A stretch of DNA of 64,000 nt from Nitrogeniibacter aestuarii (lineage in GTDB: Bacteria > Pseudomonadota > Gammaproteobacteria > Burkholderiales > Rhodocyclaceae): the NCBI RefSeq assembly GCF_017309585.1, contig NZ_CP071321.1:4608001-4672000 (forward strand). The letters are read 5' to 3'. The position numbers and the translations under genes were made by a program. Each line of letters starts with the position of its first letter. The first letter of the stretch is position 1. The notes beneath the pieces were generated by a model. It was not told the DNA's origin. It worked only from the letters and a program-made list of their open reading frames with translations, and did not search any database. Below are positions 25,847 through 34,154 of this stretch, piece by piece.

Positions 25847-26341
25847 ATGAAACTCGATCGCGAATGGATTACCCCCGTCACTGCCGGCGCCTTCGTGCTG
25901 CTGGGCGTCACCGGCGTCCTCATGTTCTTTCATCTCGACACCGGTCTGAACAAGCTCGCCCACGAATGGCTCGGGTGGGTGCTGCTGGCCGCCGTTGCGC
26001 TGCATCTGACACTCAATTTCAAGGGGCTCAAGCGGCAGCTGTCCCAGCCCCGCGGCCAGATCCTGGCAGGGCTGTTTGTCCTCGTGCTGGGGTTGAGCTT
26101 TCTCCCCCTCGGCGGTAACGCCCCGGGCGGAAAGGCAGCCTTCATGGCCACCGCCGGTGCCCTGGCGGACGCCCCCATCGGCGTGCTGGCGCAGGTGGCC
26201 AGAGTGGACGAAGCAACCCTGAGCAAGCGCTTTGACGCGGCCGGTCACCCCCTGGGCGATGCAACCACGGTGCACGAACTGATCGGCGCCGACCCCGGCA
26301 CCCAGGCCGCCTTGCTGGCGCAGGTGCTGCGTCAGCGGTAA
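25847..26341 (+). CDS. DUF4405-like membrane protein
   Basis: The likely start is the ATG at 25847 (MKLDREWITPV), giving 164 aa. An in-frame alternative at 25820 has no better ribosome site. Hydrophobic helices at about 10–28, 40–58 and 75–92, with His residues in FHLDTG, AHEWLG and ALHLTLNF, fit the DUF4405 family, which resembles cytochrome b561-type helical bundles. The C-terminal half (about 105–164) is a soluble domain with helix–turn pattern (GVLAQVARVDEATLSKRF and TVHELIGADPGTQAALL). Haem binding is possible but unproven. It converges with the VOC gene. Confidence 0.7.
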   Translation: MKLDREWITPVTAGAFVLLGVTGVLMFFHLDTGLNKLAHEWLGWVLLAAVALHLTLNFKGLKRQLSQPRGQILAGLFVLVLGLSFLPLGGNAPGGKAAFMATAGALADAPIGVLAQVARVDEATLSKRFDAAGHPLGDATTVHELIGADPGTQAALLAQVLRQR

Positions 26342-26342
26342 C

Positions 26343-26714
26343 TCAGTCGCCCGGACGCGGCTGGACGATCTGCCACAGGACACCGGCCGGATCGGTGAGG
26401 GTGAACATGCCCTCACCGTCCTGCCATATCACCCGCCCGAGCTTCACGTCGTACACGTCGTTGAGTCGCTGATCGTGTGCATGACGCCACCAGCGCTCCA
26501 CGTCGTCGACCTCCAGTCGCATGACGGTGTTCTCGGCCACCACTGCCATGTAGTCGTGATGGAGGATGAAGGCCACGTCACCACAGGCGTATTCGGCCTT
26601 CTCCGGCGTCGACCAGCGGCAGGCAAAGCCCAGGTCGAGGTAGAAACGCCCGGAGCGACCCATGTGGATGGCGGGCAGCCAGGGCTTGAGGGTGAGGGCC
26701 CCGGGCACACTCAC
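26343..26714 (-). CDS. VOC (glyoxalase/bleomycin-resistance-like) family protein
   Basis: The start is probably the GTG at 26714, which overlaps the stop of the yaiI-family gene as GTGA and gives 123 aa. An open frame from 26762 would run far into that gene. The product shows the beta-alpha-beta-beta-beta layout of VOC proteins: FYLDLGFACRW, EYACGDVAFILHHD, and TLTDPAGVLWQIVQ near the C-terminus. Such proteins act as dioxygenases, glyoxalases or drug-binding resistance proteins, and the actual ligand is unknown. It is translationally coupled to the DUF188 gene. Confidence 0.8.
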   Translation of the reverse strand: MSVPGALTLKPWLPAIHMGRSGRFYLDLGFACRWSTPEKAEYACGDVAFILHHDYMAVVAENTVMRLEVDDVERWWRHAHDQRLNDVYDVKLGRVIWQDGEGMFTLTDPAGVLWQIVQPRPGD

Positions 26715-27187
26715 GGCGTGCGCCCGGTGTTTGCCGGGGGTTTCGGCCGCCGGGCCAGGCATTGATCGAGTTGACGCGCGAACTCGGCCACATCCGCCTT
26801 GGACAGGGGCGGGGGGCCGCCGCTGACCTGACCGGTGTCACGCATCTGCATCATGAAATCACGCATGGCCAGCGCTTCGCGCACATTCTCGCGGGTGTAG
26901 CGCTGCCCGCGCGAATCGAGCGCAATGCCGCCGCGCTCGACCACGTCCGCCGCCAGCGGAATGTCCGAGGTGATGACCAGGTCCCCTTCGCTCACACGCT
27001 CGGCGATGTAATTGTCGGCGACGTCGAAGCCGGAGGGCACCTGCACTGAGCTCACCCATTTCGAGGGCGGCATGCGGATGTACTGGTTGGCCACCAGGGT
27101 CGCGTGCACCTGTACGCGCTCCGCGGCACGGAAGATGATGGTCCGTATGGTGACCGGACAGGCGTCGGCATCGATCCAGATCTGCAT
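26711..27187 (-). CDS. yaiI: YaiI/YqxD (DUF188) family protein
   Basis: The start is the ATG at 27187 (MQIWIDADACP), giving 158 aa, which is close to E. coli YaiI (152). The signature DADACPV at the N-terminus, VVERGGIALDSRGQRYT, and GGPPPLSKADVAEFARQLDQ in the C-terminal third identify DUF188. The domain is a PIN-like fold with conserved acidic residues and is suspected of nuclease activity, but its role is not known. The coupled downstream VOC gene may share its transcript. The intergenic region to the divergent OmpA-like gene is 230 nt. Confidence 0.93.
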   Translation of the reverse strand: MQIWIDADACPVTIRTIIFRAAERVQVHATLVANQYIRMPPSKWVSSVQVPSGFDVADNYIAERVSEGDLVITSDIPLAADVVERGGIALDSRGQRYTRENVREALAMRDFMMQMRDTGQVSGGPPPLSKADVAEFARQLDQCLARRPKPPANTGRTP

Positions 27188-27417
27188 GCCCTGAATATAG
27201 GGGTTTTTCACCGATCCGTGCGAACGATGCCGCAATCTCTTTTTGCAGCATCCCGGCGGCGCGTGTGCTATTTCTCTGGGTGACGGGAAAAATTCGGCGG
27301 AATCAATTGCGCTTCACCGTGTCACACACCCGTAGCAAGATGTTCGAGCCCCAGCGTGCTGCACCGGTTTGGCCTCTGGCGGCGTAAATAACAGACAGAC
27401 ACCCAGGAGGTCTCTTC

Positions 27418-27990
27418 ATGAAGAAACGTATTCTCGCCATCGCCTTTGCTTCGACCCTGGTTGCAGCCGGCTGCCAGACGACCGAAACCCAGAACAAGAC
27501 CATTGGCGCAGTAGGCGGCGCAGTGCTTGGCGGCGTCATCGGTAATCAGGTCGGCGGTACCCGCAGTACCGTGGTCGGTGCCGCGCTGGGGGGTGCCTTC
27601 GGCTATCTGGTCGGCTCCAAGGTGGGCGTGACCGAGCAGCCCGACGGCTCGGTGAAACTCGATATTCCGGGTGCCGTGCTGTTCCAGACCAACAGCGCCC
27701 AGCTGAACCCGAACTTCCAGAGCACCCTGAACCAGATCGCGGGCACGCTGCAGGAGCACCCCAACGCCACCGTAAATGTGGTCGGTCACACCGACAGCAC
27801 CGGCTCCGACAGCTACAACATGAAGCTCTCGCAGGATCGTGCCCTGTCGGTCACCAACTACCTGGCCATGCAGGGCGTGGCCCCGGCGCGCATGACCGCC
27901 ACCGGCCAGGGCGAGACCATGCCGGTGGCCGACAACGGAACGGCTGAAGGCCGTGCTCAGAACCGTCGCGTGGAGATGTACGTGCGCTGA
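27418..27990 (+). CDS. OmpA family lipoprotein with glycine-zipper domain
   Basis: This 190-aa protein has a lipoprotein signal with lipobox VAAGC (Cys at about 18). A glycine zipper stretch at about 28–65 (GAVGGAVLGGVIGNQVGG, GAALGGAFGYLVG) can insert in membranes. A C-terminal OmpA/Pal peptidoglycan-binding domain spans about 80–190 (FQTNSAQLNP, VVGHTDSTGSDSYN, LSQDRALSV, GRAQNRRVEMYV). It is related to YiaD-type proteins and should tether the outer membrane to peptidoglycan. AGGAGG is placed 6 nt before the ATG. An intrinsic terminator follows. Confidence 0.95.
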   Translation: MKKRILAIAFASTLVAAGCQTTETQNKTIGAVGGAVLGGVIGNQVGGTRSTVVGAALGGAFGYLVGSKVGVTEQPDGSVKLDIPGAVLFQTNSAQLNPNFQSTLNQIAGTLQEHPNATVNVVGHTDSTGSDSYNMKLSQDRALSVTNYLAMQGVAPARMTATGQGETMPVADNGTAEGRAQNRRVEMYVR

Positions 27991-28020
27991 AGTTGCCATC
28001 GCGTCGCGAACATCCGGGAA

Positions 28021-28046
28021 CAGGCCCTGAACGGGCCTGTTTTTTT
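28021..28046 (+). terminator. Intrinsic terminator after the OmpA-like gene
   Basis: Stem CAGGCCC (28021–28027), loop TGAAC, GGGCCTG (28033–28039), followed by seven T. Confidence 0.92.
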
Positions 28047-28104
28047 ATGCTCAAGCTTTCGCATGACCCGTCGTTGTCAGAGTGGACAACTCGGGGAGAA
28101 CTCC

Positions 28105-28623
28105 ATGAAAAGAGCCATCACACCGACCCAGGTCGAGCGGGTGATGCGCGATGACGACTTCATCGTCTCAAAGACCAGCCCCAAGGGCATCATTACCTAC
28201 GGAAATCCGATCTTCGTCGAATTTTCGGGCTACACGGAAGAAGAACTGCTCGGTTCCCAGCACAACATCATCCGTCATCCCGACATGCCCCGTTCCGCCT
28301 TCAAGCTGGCCTGGGACACCATCGCTGCAGGCAAGGAGTTCTTTGCCTACGTCAAGAACATGTCCAAGGACGGCGGCTACTACTGGGTCTTTGCCCACAT
28401 CACGCCCGACTTTGACGCCAACGGTCAGATCCTGGGCTACACCTCGGTGCGCCGCTGCCCCAAGCGGCCGGCGATCGAGATCATCTCATCCGTCTATGCC
28501 TCCATGCTGGCCGCCGAAAAGGCCGCCGGGGCCCGCGACGCCATCGCTGCCGGCACCGATGTACTGCTGTCGGTCCTCAACGACAAGGGAATGAGCTATG
28601 AAGAACTCATCTTCGCCCTTTGA
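28105..28623 (+). CDS. Aer-like PAS domain protein (sensor half)
   Basis: The start is the ATG at 28105 (MKRAITPTQ) with GGGGAGA upstream, giving 172 aa. Residues about 20–125 form a PAS domain of the Aer redox-sensor type: FSGYTEEELLG, HNIIRHPDMPRSAF, FAYVKNMSKDGGYYWV and LGYTSVRR. In E. coli Aer this domain binds FAD and is fused to a HAMP and chemotaxis signalling domain. Here the protein stops after about 45 more residues, and the next gene, overlapping by 26 nt, supplies the signalling part. The two likely form a split energy-taxis receptor. Confidence 0.88.
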   Translation: MKRAITPTQVERVMRDDDFIVSKTSPKGIITYGNPIFVEFSGYTEEELLGSQHNIIRHPDMPRSAFKLAWDTIAAGKEFFAYVKNMSKDGGYYWVFAHITPDFDANGQILGYTSVRRCPKRPAIEIISSVYASMLAAEKAAGARDAIAAGTDVLLSVLNDKGMSYEELIFAL

Positions 28624-29884
28624 CCGCCGGTGGGCGGTGCTCGCCCTGATCGCTGCAGGCGCCGGGGCGAGCTTCTGGGCGGCCTGGGCAGGCGCGCTCG
28701 TGCTGGGTCTGGCCGCCGCATTGCTGATGTGGCCGAGCGGTCGTTCGAATCAGGAGCTGGACCAACTCGATGCCCTGCTCCATGAGGTCGGCCGCGGGCA
28801 TCTGACCGATCGTCTGCCGCACGAGTTCTCCGACGCCACGCTCGAATCCATGCGCATCAACCTCAACTCGGCGCTCGACCAGACCGAAACCGCGTTTCGC
28901 GAGATGCTCGGCGGCATGGAAGGCACGGCCAAGAGTCGTCCGTGGCGCCGGCTGCAGACCTCGGGCCTGCACGGCATCTTTGCCCGCGTGCTCGACCAGA
29001 TGCAGCACATGCTCGACGAGTTGCACACCGCCCAGGTGGCGGTGGCGCGCGAAGCCCTGCTGTCGCGTATCTTCATGCGCTCGGAACGAGGCCTGTCGAT
29101 GGCCATTCATCACGTCAGTTCTTCACTCGACAGCGTCTGCCAGCAAGCCACGGATTCCGGGCAGCTAGCCAACACCTTTTCGAGCTCGGCCATGAGCATG
29201 TCCCAGGCCGCCGAACGCATGTCGGCCGCGCTCGGTCAGGCGGAAACCTCGGCCAATCAGAGCAGCGGTGCCATGGCCGACCTGGCCACCAAGGCAGACG
29301 CCATCCGCAACCTCACCGGCACCATCGACAACATTGCCAAGCAAACCAACCTGCTGGCCCTCAATGCCTCCATCGAGGCGGCACGGGCTGGTGAAGCCGG
29401 GCGGGGTTTCGCGGTGGTGGCGGACGAAGTGCGCCAGCTGGCCGATGAATCACAACGTTCGGCCGAGGAGATCGCCAGTGCCATCACCGCCATGGCCCAG
29501 TCGATGAAGTCGGCGATCGAACAGACCTCGGTGCTCACCAGTTCGGTGTCGGAAGCCCGCCAGACCGCCAACGAGTTTGGTCAGGACCTGGCAGAAGCGG
29601 CTTCCTCGGCCCGTCAGGTGGGCGACATGGCCACCGATATCGTCACGGGTGCCCACACCATGGAAACGTCCATGAACGTCGTGGCGACGGCTCAGAAGGC
29701 GCGCTCGGACGCCAACCTGATCATCAATGGCGACCCGGTGGACGTGAGCACGCTCAGCGAGATGGAGCAGGAAGCCGCCCGTATTGCCGCCAACCGCCGC
29801 TGGATCAACGATGACGGCGACCGCAAGCATCTGGTGGATATCTACGAACACCTGTTCGCCAACCTGGAAGAACAGATGCGCTGA
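28598..29884 (+). CDS. Methyl-accepting chemotaxis protein (signalling half of a split Aer-like receptor)
   Basis: This 428-aa protein has a hydrophobic N-terminal hairpin (about 12–46) and no periplasmic ligand domain. A HAMP-like helical linker follows, then a cytoplasmic signalling domain whose hairpin tip (IAKQTNLLALNASIEAARAG, then GRGFAVVADEVRQLAD) contacts CheA/CheW. The start lies inside the preceding PAS gene (26-nt overlap), implying coupled synthesis and a working pair for oxygen or redox sensing. After the tip the return helix is followed by an atypical acidic C-terminal segment (about 375–428), with no CheR-binding pentapeptide. Confidence 0.92.
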   Translation: MKNSSSPFDRRWAVLALIAAGAGASFWAAWAGALVLGLAAALLMWPSGRSNQELDQLDALLHEVGRGHLTDRLPHEFSDATLESMRINLNSALDQTETAFREMLGGMEGTAKSRPWRRLQTSGLHGIFARVLDQMQHMLDELHTAQVAVAREALLSRIFMRSERGLSMAIHHVSSSLDSVCQQATDSGQLANTFSSSAMSMSQAAERMSAALGQAETSANQSSGAMADLATKADAIRNLTGTIDNIAKQTNLLALNASIEAARAGEAGRGFAVVADEVRQLADESQRSAEEIASAITAMAQSMKSAIEQTSVLTSSVSEARQTANEFGQDLAEAASSARQVGDMATDIVTGAHTMETSMNVVATAQKARSDANLIINGDPVDVSTLSEMEQEAARIAANRRWINDDGDRKHLVDIYEHLFANLEEQMR

Positions 29885-29892
29885 GCGACGCC

Positions 29893-30504
29893 TCAGGTGG
29901 CCATGGCCTTGATGAGCCGCTGGCCGAGACGGGCCACCCGGTGCCGGGTTGGCCCATCCAGCGCGGTGCCGGGCGGTGCCAGCACCTGACCGCTGATCAG
30001 CCGGCCCACCGGTGTGGCGCCCACGGTGCGGGCAGCGAGCTTCAGTTCGCCCATCGCATGAAACACCCACCGGCCGATCCACGCCGGCGCACTGCACGAG
30101 GTGATGAGGAGCGCCGGTTTCGGCACCACGCCCTGCTTGCGCAGCTTCGGCATCCGTGCACCCCAGGGCCAGATGCCATAGACCGTGAGACGTTCCAGAT
30201 AGCGCTTGAAGAGTGCGGTCGCGGTACCGAAATTGGTGGGGGCCGCAAAGATGAAACCATCGGCGCGCTCCATGCGCTCAACCAGCCCATTCATGTCATC
30301 GTCGATCACACAGGGGGGCGGGTTGATGCCCGGCACCTGGGTGCATTCGCGACAGTTGTGACAGAACTCGATGCTCGTCTCACGCAGCATCACGGTCTCC
30401 ACACGCAGGCCGGCGCCGGTCAGCAACCGCGACAACTCGGCGATCACCCGGTCGGTGTGGCCATCGGGGCGATAGGCGCCATTGATAATCATCACGGTCT
30501 TCAT
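29893..30504 (-). CDS. Flavodoxin-fold NADPH-dependent FMN reductase-like protein
   Basis: The start is the ATG at 30504 (MKTVMIINGAYRPDG), giving 203 aa. An open frame from 30543 adds 13 residues without support. The N-terminal NGAYRPDGHTD loop binds the FMN phosphate. FCHNCRECTQVPGI contains a CxxC pair, as in iron–sulfur flavoprotein relatives. FAAPTNFGTATALFKRYLERL is the second flavin loop. It is probably a quinone, nitro or metal reductase using NAD(P)H. The gene converges with the MCP gene and is followed upstream by a divergent-free gap of 45 nt to vanZ-like on the same strand. Confidence 0.82.
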   Translation of the reverse strand: MKTVMIINGAYRPDGHTDRVIAELSRLLTGAGLRVETVMLRETSIEFCHNCRECTQVPGINPPPCVIDDDMNGLVERMERADGFIFAAPTNFGTATALFKRYLERLTVYGIWPWGARMPKLRKQGVVPKPALLITSCSAPAWIGRWVFHAMGELKLAARTVGATPVGRLISGQVLAPPGTALDGPTRHRVARLGQRLIKAMAT

Positions 30505-30549
30505 ATCGGGCGGCAATCCCAAATAGGATAATGTCACCTTCAACTTAGA

Positions 30550-30888
30550 TCAGATTGTGCGCTGCATCCAAACCCGAATTGTTACCGCAGCCAACGCCAC
30601 ACCGATAGCGTCGGCGAGAAAGTCGGCCGGGTCGGCCATGCGGTAGGAAGTCATGCCCTGGGCCAGTTCGATGAGCCCGCCATACGCGAGCAGGCCGGTC
30701 ATGGTGACCACCGGCCGCCCCAGGCGGGAGGCCAGCCCCAGCAGGCCCAGACCGAAGAAGGCCAGGACGTGCTCGACCTTGTCCTGCCAGCTGAACACCA
30801 TCAAGCCCTCGGGCACCGGCATCAGCGACAGGACGAAGATCACCACCAAGGCGGTGACAAAGGCGAGGCGAAAGAGCCTCGTGGTCAT
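30550..30888 (-). CDS. VanZ-like family membrane protein
   Basis: This 112-aa protein has four predicted transmembrane helices. It shows the VanZ family pattern: SLMPVPEG near residue 22, QDKVEHVLAFFGLGLL (Asp/Lys and His on helix two), GGLIELAQGM and PADFLADAIGVALA. VanZ in enterococci contributes to teicoplanin resistance, but most short chromosomal homologues have no known role. It lies 2 nt downstream of rdgC on the same strand and is likely co-transcribed with it. Confidence 0.88.
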   Translation of the reverse strand: MTTRLFRLAFVTALVVIFVLSLMPVPEGLMVFSWQDKVEHVLAFFGLGLLGLASRLGRPVVTMTGLLAYGGLIELAQGMTSYRMADPADFLADAIGVALAAVTIRVWMQRTI

Positions 30889-30890
30889 GT

Positions 30891-31793
30891 TCAGTCGGCC
30901 CTGGTCTCGCCGCCGAGGGCTTCAAGCACCGCCGGAATCAGCCGCTTGAGCTCACCGGCCATGAGGGCGAAGTGGGCGTCGAACAGCTCCTGCGCCGACT
31001 CGCCGCTGCCGTCGGCTTCTTCCTTGACCACATCCAGGAACTGCAGACGTTTGATTTCAGCCTTTTCGGTCAGCAGGAACGAGATGCGATCATCGAAGGT
31101 CAGCGCCAGCTTGGTGGGCAACTTGCCTTCGGTCAGGTGGGTTTTGATTTCGTCCCCATCGAGGGAATGGCGCACATAGCGCACGGCCGCCTTTTCTTCG
31201 GTCACGGACTTGAGTTCGCAGTCCATGTCGATGGTGAAACCGGCCGGCGCATCGCCGCCCGCGAGCCAGTCGCTCATGGCGCTGACCGGGCTGTTCTCGG
31301 TACGCACCAGGGTGAGCGGGAAGGCGTCGAGCGTCTGGCGCAAGGCTTCGAGCACGTCTTCGGCGCGGGTCACGCTGGGCACGTCCACCGCGAACCAGCC
31401 GTCCTTCGGATCGATCCACGCAAAGACCTTGCGCTTGCGGGTGAAGGCGCGCGGCATCAGCTCACGGGTGACCTCTTCCTTGAGGTCCTTCATCTGCTTG
31501 CGGCCGGGCTTGAAGCCCTGGGTCAGTTCCAGCGCGGCAGCGCGCTCTTCGGTCTCCTGCTTGACCACCGAGGAGGGCAGCAGGCGGTGCTCGCTGCACA
31601 GGCAGATCAACCACTGGCCGGCCACGCTATGCACCAGTGCGCCGTCGGCCATCGGCGGCACCCAGCCGCGGGACTCCGGATCCTGACTGCCACAGGGCAC
31701 GAAACGGCGCTTGGTCAGCTGGTCTTCAAGGTCTTCAATCTTCATCTGCCACGGCGCGGGCAGGCGGTACAGCTGCAGGTTACGAAACCACAT
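30891..31793 (-). CDS. rdgC: Recombination-associated protein RdgC
   Basis: This 300-aa protein has the length and blocks of RdgC (E. coli 303): MWFRNLQLYRLPAPW, LRxxLLPSSVVKQE, KRKVFAWIDPKDGWFAVD and LALTFDDRISFLLTEKAEIKRLQFLD. RdgC forms a ring dimer around DNA and modulates RecA activity. In Neisseria the homologue supports pilin antigenic variation. The gene starts 23 nt after the DUF1857 gene and precedes vanZ-like on the same strand, suggesting one transcript. Confidence 0.97.
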   Translation of the reverse strand: MWFRNLQLYRLPAPWQMKIEDLEDQLTKRRFVPCGSQDPESRGWVPPMADGALVHSVAGQWLICLCSEHRLLPSSVVKQETEERAAALELTQGFKPGRKQMKDLKEEVTRELMPRAFTRKRKVFAWIDPKDGWFAVDVPSVTRAEDVLEALRQTLDAFPLTLVRTENSPVSAMSDWLAGGDAPAGFTIDMDCELKSVTEEKAAVRYVRHSLDGDEIKTHLTEGKLPTKLALTFDDRISFLLTEKAEIKRLQFLDVVKEEADGSGESAQELFDAHFALMAGELKRLIPAVLEALGGETRAD

Positions 31794-31816
31794 GTGTGCT
31801 CTGTCTTGTCTGTTGC

Positions 31817-32290
31817 TTAGTCGGTCTGGGTGGACTCGGCGATCATGCGGATCACGCGCACCGTGTCCACGTCCGACTGGTGATAGGCCGAGCGGATGAA
31901 TTCAGCGTACTTCGCGTCTTCCCCCACGGTCTCGGACAGGCCGGTGCGGTAGGCAAAGCGCAGGAAGATCGCGTGGGTCTCCGGCTCGGGGTGTTCGATG
32001 GTGATGGTCAGCAAGCCGGCCGGATGCTCCTCGTTGGCATGGGATTCGAAGCTGATCCATTGCAGGGGCTCCCAGCGCACCGTGTCATGGATGACGACCT
32101 GCCCGAAGTCGAGCTTGCGGGTGAGAGCGGTTTCCTCGCGGCTGAGGATCTCGCACGCCTCCAGGCCCGGCAGGAAAGGACGCGGGTCTTCTGCGCGACA
32201 CAACAGACCGAACCAGACCTCATCGCGGGTCAGGTTCGGCACCATCGGGTCGGCCAGGTCGTTGATCTCGATCAGGTGTTCAAAATGCAT
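31817..32290 (-). CDS. DUF1857 (AtaL-like SRPBCC) family protein
   Basis: This 157-aa protein opens with MHFEHLIEINDLADPMVPNL and continues with TRDEVWFGLLCRAEDP and FLPGLEACEI, which match DUF1857/AtaL-like proteins of the START/SRPBCC superfamily (helix-grip fold with a hydrophobic pocket). The C-terminal part has LRFAYRTG and the helix EFIRSAYHQSDVDTVRVIRM. Ligand and function are unknown. It lies upstream of rdgC on the same strand. The 120-nt divergent gap to rsuA holds the promoters. Confidence 0.88.
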   Translation of the reverse strand: MHFEHLIEINDLADPMVPNLTRDEVWFGLLCRAEDPRPFLPGLEACEILSREETALTRKLDFGQVVIHDTVRWEPLQWISFESHANEEHPAGLLTITIEHPEPETHAIFLRFAYRTGLSETVGEDAKYAEFIRSAYHQSDVDTVRVIRMIAESTQTD

Positions 32291-32410
32291 CGGCTTGCTC
32301 CTCGGATCGGCGCTGTCGTCGACAGGTGCGACCCGTCAGGAAGGGCGGAAGTTTAGCGCAAAGCGACGACGCTTCACGACAGTGCTTTGCTTTCAGTTAC
32401 GATCACAGAC

Positions 32411-33130
32411 ATGCAAATCCATAAAATCCTTCAGTCACAGGGCTTTGGCAGCCGCCGCGATTGCCGCGCCCTGGTCCGCAGCGGCCTGGTCGAAGTCGAC
32501 GGTCAGGTCATTGACGATCCGTTTGCCGAGTTCGATGCCGACGGTTTCGAATTCACGGTCGATGGCGAACCCTGGGAATACCGGGAAAAAGCCTACCTGA
32601 TGCTGTACAAGCCCACGGCACACGAATGCACCCGCAAGCCGGAGTACTACCCCTCGATCTTCAGCCTGCTGCCCGAGCAGCTGGCCGAACGGGGTGTGCA
32701 GCCGGTGGGGCGCCTCGATCAGGACACCACCGGCCTGCTGCTGCTCTCGGACGATGGCCAGTTCATCCACACCTGGAGCTCGGGCAAGAAGAAGATTCCC
32801 AAGCGCTACCGGGTTGAGCTCAAGCATGCCCACACCCCTGAACTCATCGACGCCCTGCTCACCGGCGTGCAGTTGCATGACGAGCCCGAACCCATCAGCG
32901 CCGCGGCGATCGAGGTGATCGACGAACTGCACCTGTGGTTCACCATCACCGAAGGCAAATATCACCAGGTCAAGCGCATGATCGCAGCGGCGGGCAACCG
33001 GGTCGAAGGCCTGCATCGCCAGAGCGTGGGCGGGCTTGAGCTGCCCGAGGTGCTCGAACCGGGTGACTGGGCGTGGATGACCGAAAAGCATTTCACCGCC
33101 CTGGCCAGTTTCTCCGGCGGGGATGACTGA
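32411..33130 (+). CDS. rsuA: Pseudouridine synthase RsuA/RluB/E/F family (16S U516 type)
   Basis: The start is the ATG at 32411 (MQIHKILQSQGFGSRRDC), since the eight residues before it are not conserved. The product is 239 aa, like E. coli RsuA (231). An S4 RNA-binding domain (about 1–60) precedes the catalytic domain, with YKPTAHECT, the active-site Asp in GRLDQDTTGLLLLSDDG, and GKYHQVKRMIAAAGNRVEGLHR. It isomerises uridine 516 of 16S rRNA if the assignment as RsuA is right. RluE/RluF activity cannot be excluded. It overlaps the TauE gene by 8 nt. Confidence 0.9.
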   Translation: MQIHKILQSQGFGSRRDCRALVRSGLVEVDGQVIDDPFAEFDADGFEFTVDGEPWEYREKAYLMLYKPTAHECTRKPEYYPSIFSLLPEQLAERGVQPVGRLDQDTTGLLLLSDDGQFIHTWSSGKKKIPKRYRVELKHAHTPELIDALLTGVQLHDEPEPISAAAIEVIDELHLWFTITEGKYHQVKRMIAAAGNRVEGLHRQSVGGLELPEVLEPGDWAWMTEKHFTALASFSGGDD

Positions 33131-33872
33131 TCCCTTCCTGATCACGATGGCCGTCATCGCCGTCATCATCGTCGGTATCTCGAAATCCGGCTTCGGGGCC
33201 GCCTTCGGCAATCTGGCGGTCCCGCTCGTGGCCCTGGCCACCACCCCGGCCCATGCGGTCGCCCTCCTGCTCCCCTCCCTGATGGTCATGGACATCCTCG
33301 GTCTGGTGGTCTTTCGCCGCCGGATCGACATGGCCTTGCTCAAGCAGATGATCCCGGCCGGTCTGACCGGCATCGCCATTGGAGCGCTCACCTTTCAGTG
33401 GGTAAGCGTTGACGGCCTGAAGCTCACGCTCGGGGTGCTCTCCATTCTTTTCGTGCTTCAGCGCTGGAGCGGTATTGCCAGCCGCATGCATGCTGCGGCG
33501 TCAGCGCGCCAGGATCGCTGGCTGGGTCGATTCTGGTCCCTGATCTCCGGTTTCACGAGTTTCGTGGCGCATGCGGGCGGTCCCCCCCTGTCGATGTACC
33601 TGATCCCCAAGCAGATGGACCGTGTGATCTACGTGGGGACGTCTGCCGTCTTCTTTGCCGTCATCAATGCCAGCAAATGGCTTCCCTACATCTGGCTCGA
33701 CCTGTTTCCCCTGGACACCCTCATGGCGGGCGCCTTGCTGGCGGTGGTCTCGCCTGTGGGTTACTGGCTCGGTCTGAGGTCCCTGAAGTGGTTCGATGGT
33801 CCGGTTTTCTATCGCATCATCGAGGTGTCCCTGCTGCTGGCAGGGGCCAAGCTGATGTGGGATGGCTGGTGA
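33123..33872 (+). CDS. TauE/SafE family permease
   Basis: This 249-aa protein has about seven to eight hydrophobic helices in two halves. The first has ISKSGFGAAFGNLAVPL (the G-S/G-F-G-G-like motif of the family). The second has FTSFVAHAGGPPLSMYLIPKQMD, which is the typical second-repeat motif. The family moves sulfite, sulfoacetate or other small anions, and the direction and substrate here are unknown. It overlaps the rsuA end by 8 nt and is the last gene before the AT-rich gap at 33.9 kb. Confidence 0.92.
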   Translation: MTDPFLITMAVIAVIIVGISKSGFGAAFGNLAVPLVALATTPAHAVALLLPSLMVMDILGLVVFRRRIDMALLKQMIPAGLTGIAIGALTFQWVSVDGLKLTLGVLSILFVLQRWSGIASRMHAAASARQDRWLGRFWSLISGFTSFVAHAGGPPLSMYLIPKQMDRVIYVGTSAVFFAVINASKWLPYIWLDLFPLDTLMAGALLAVVSPVGYWLGLRSLKWFDGPVFYRIIEVSLLLAGAKLMWDGW

Positions 33873-34154
33873 TTTTGGGGCACACCCGTTTAGTACACAG
33901 GGGTGTTAACTGTTTTATTAATATAAATAACAATAATGTTTACGCTCAGCGCTTTTCTGTGGAAAAGCACTTTTAATCCATAAAAATCATAAGCTTGTGG
34001 ACTTGGCAACCTTGGGGACAAGCCACGGGAACCGCTGTGGATGCATTGTCGATGAATTTTTCGGCCGGTCTGAAATCAGGGCTTGTCCACAATTCGTCCC
34101 CGCGATTCACTGGGACTTGTCGACAGAACGCCGGGTTGACATCAGGGAGACTTC
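33873..34154. other. AT-rich intergenic region with DnaA-box-like words
   Basis: The left part (about 33905–33990) is strikingly AT-rich (TTTTATTAATATAAATAACA). The right part has TGTGGAAAA (33958–33966, fits TTWTNCACA on the minus strand), weaker TGTGG words at 33996 and 34036, and TTGTCCACA (34083–34091), one mismatch from the box. No gene is supported. The earP promoter should be here. Confidence 0.5.
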
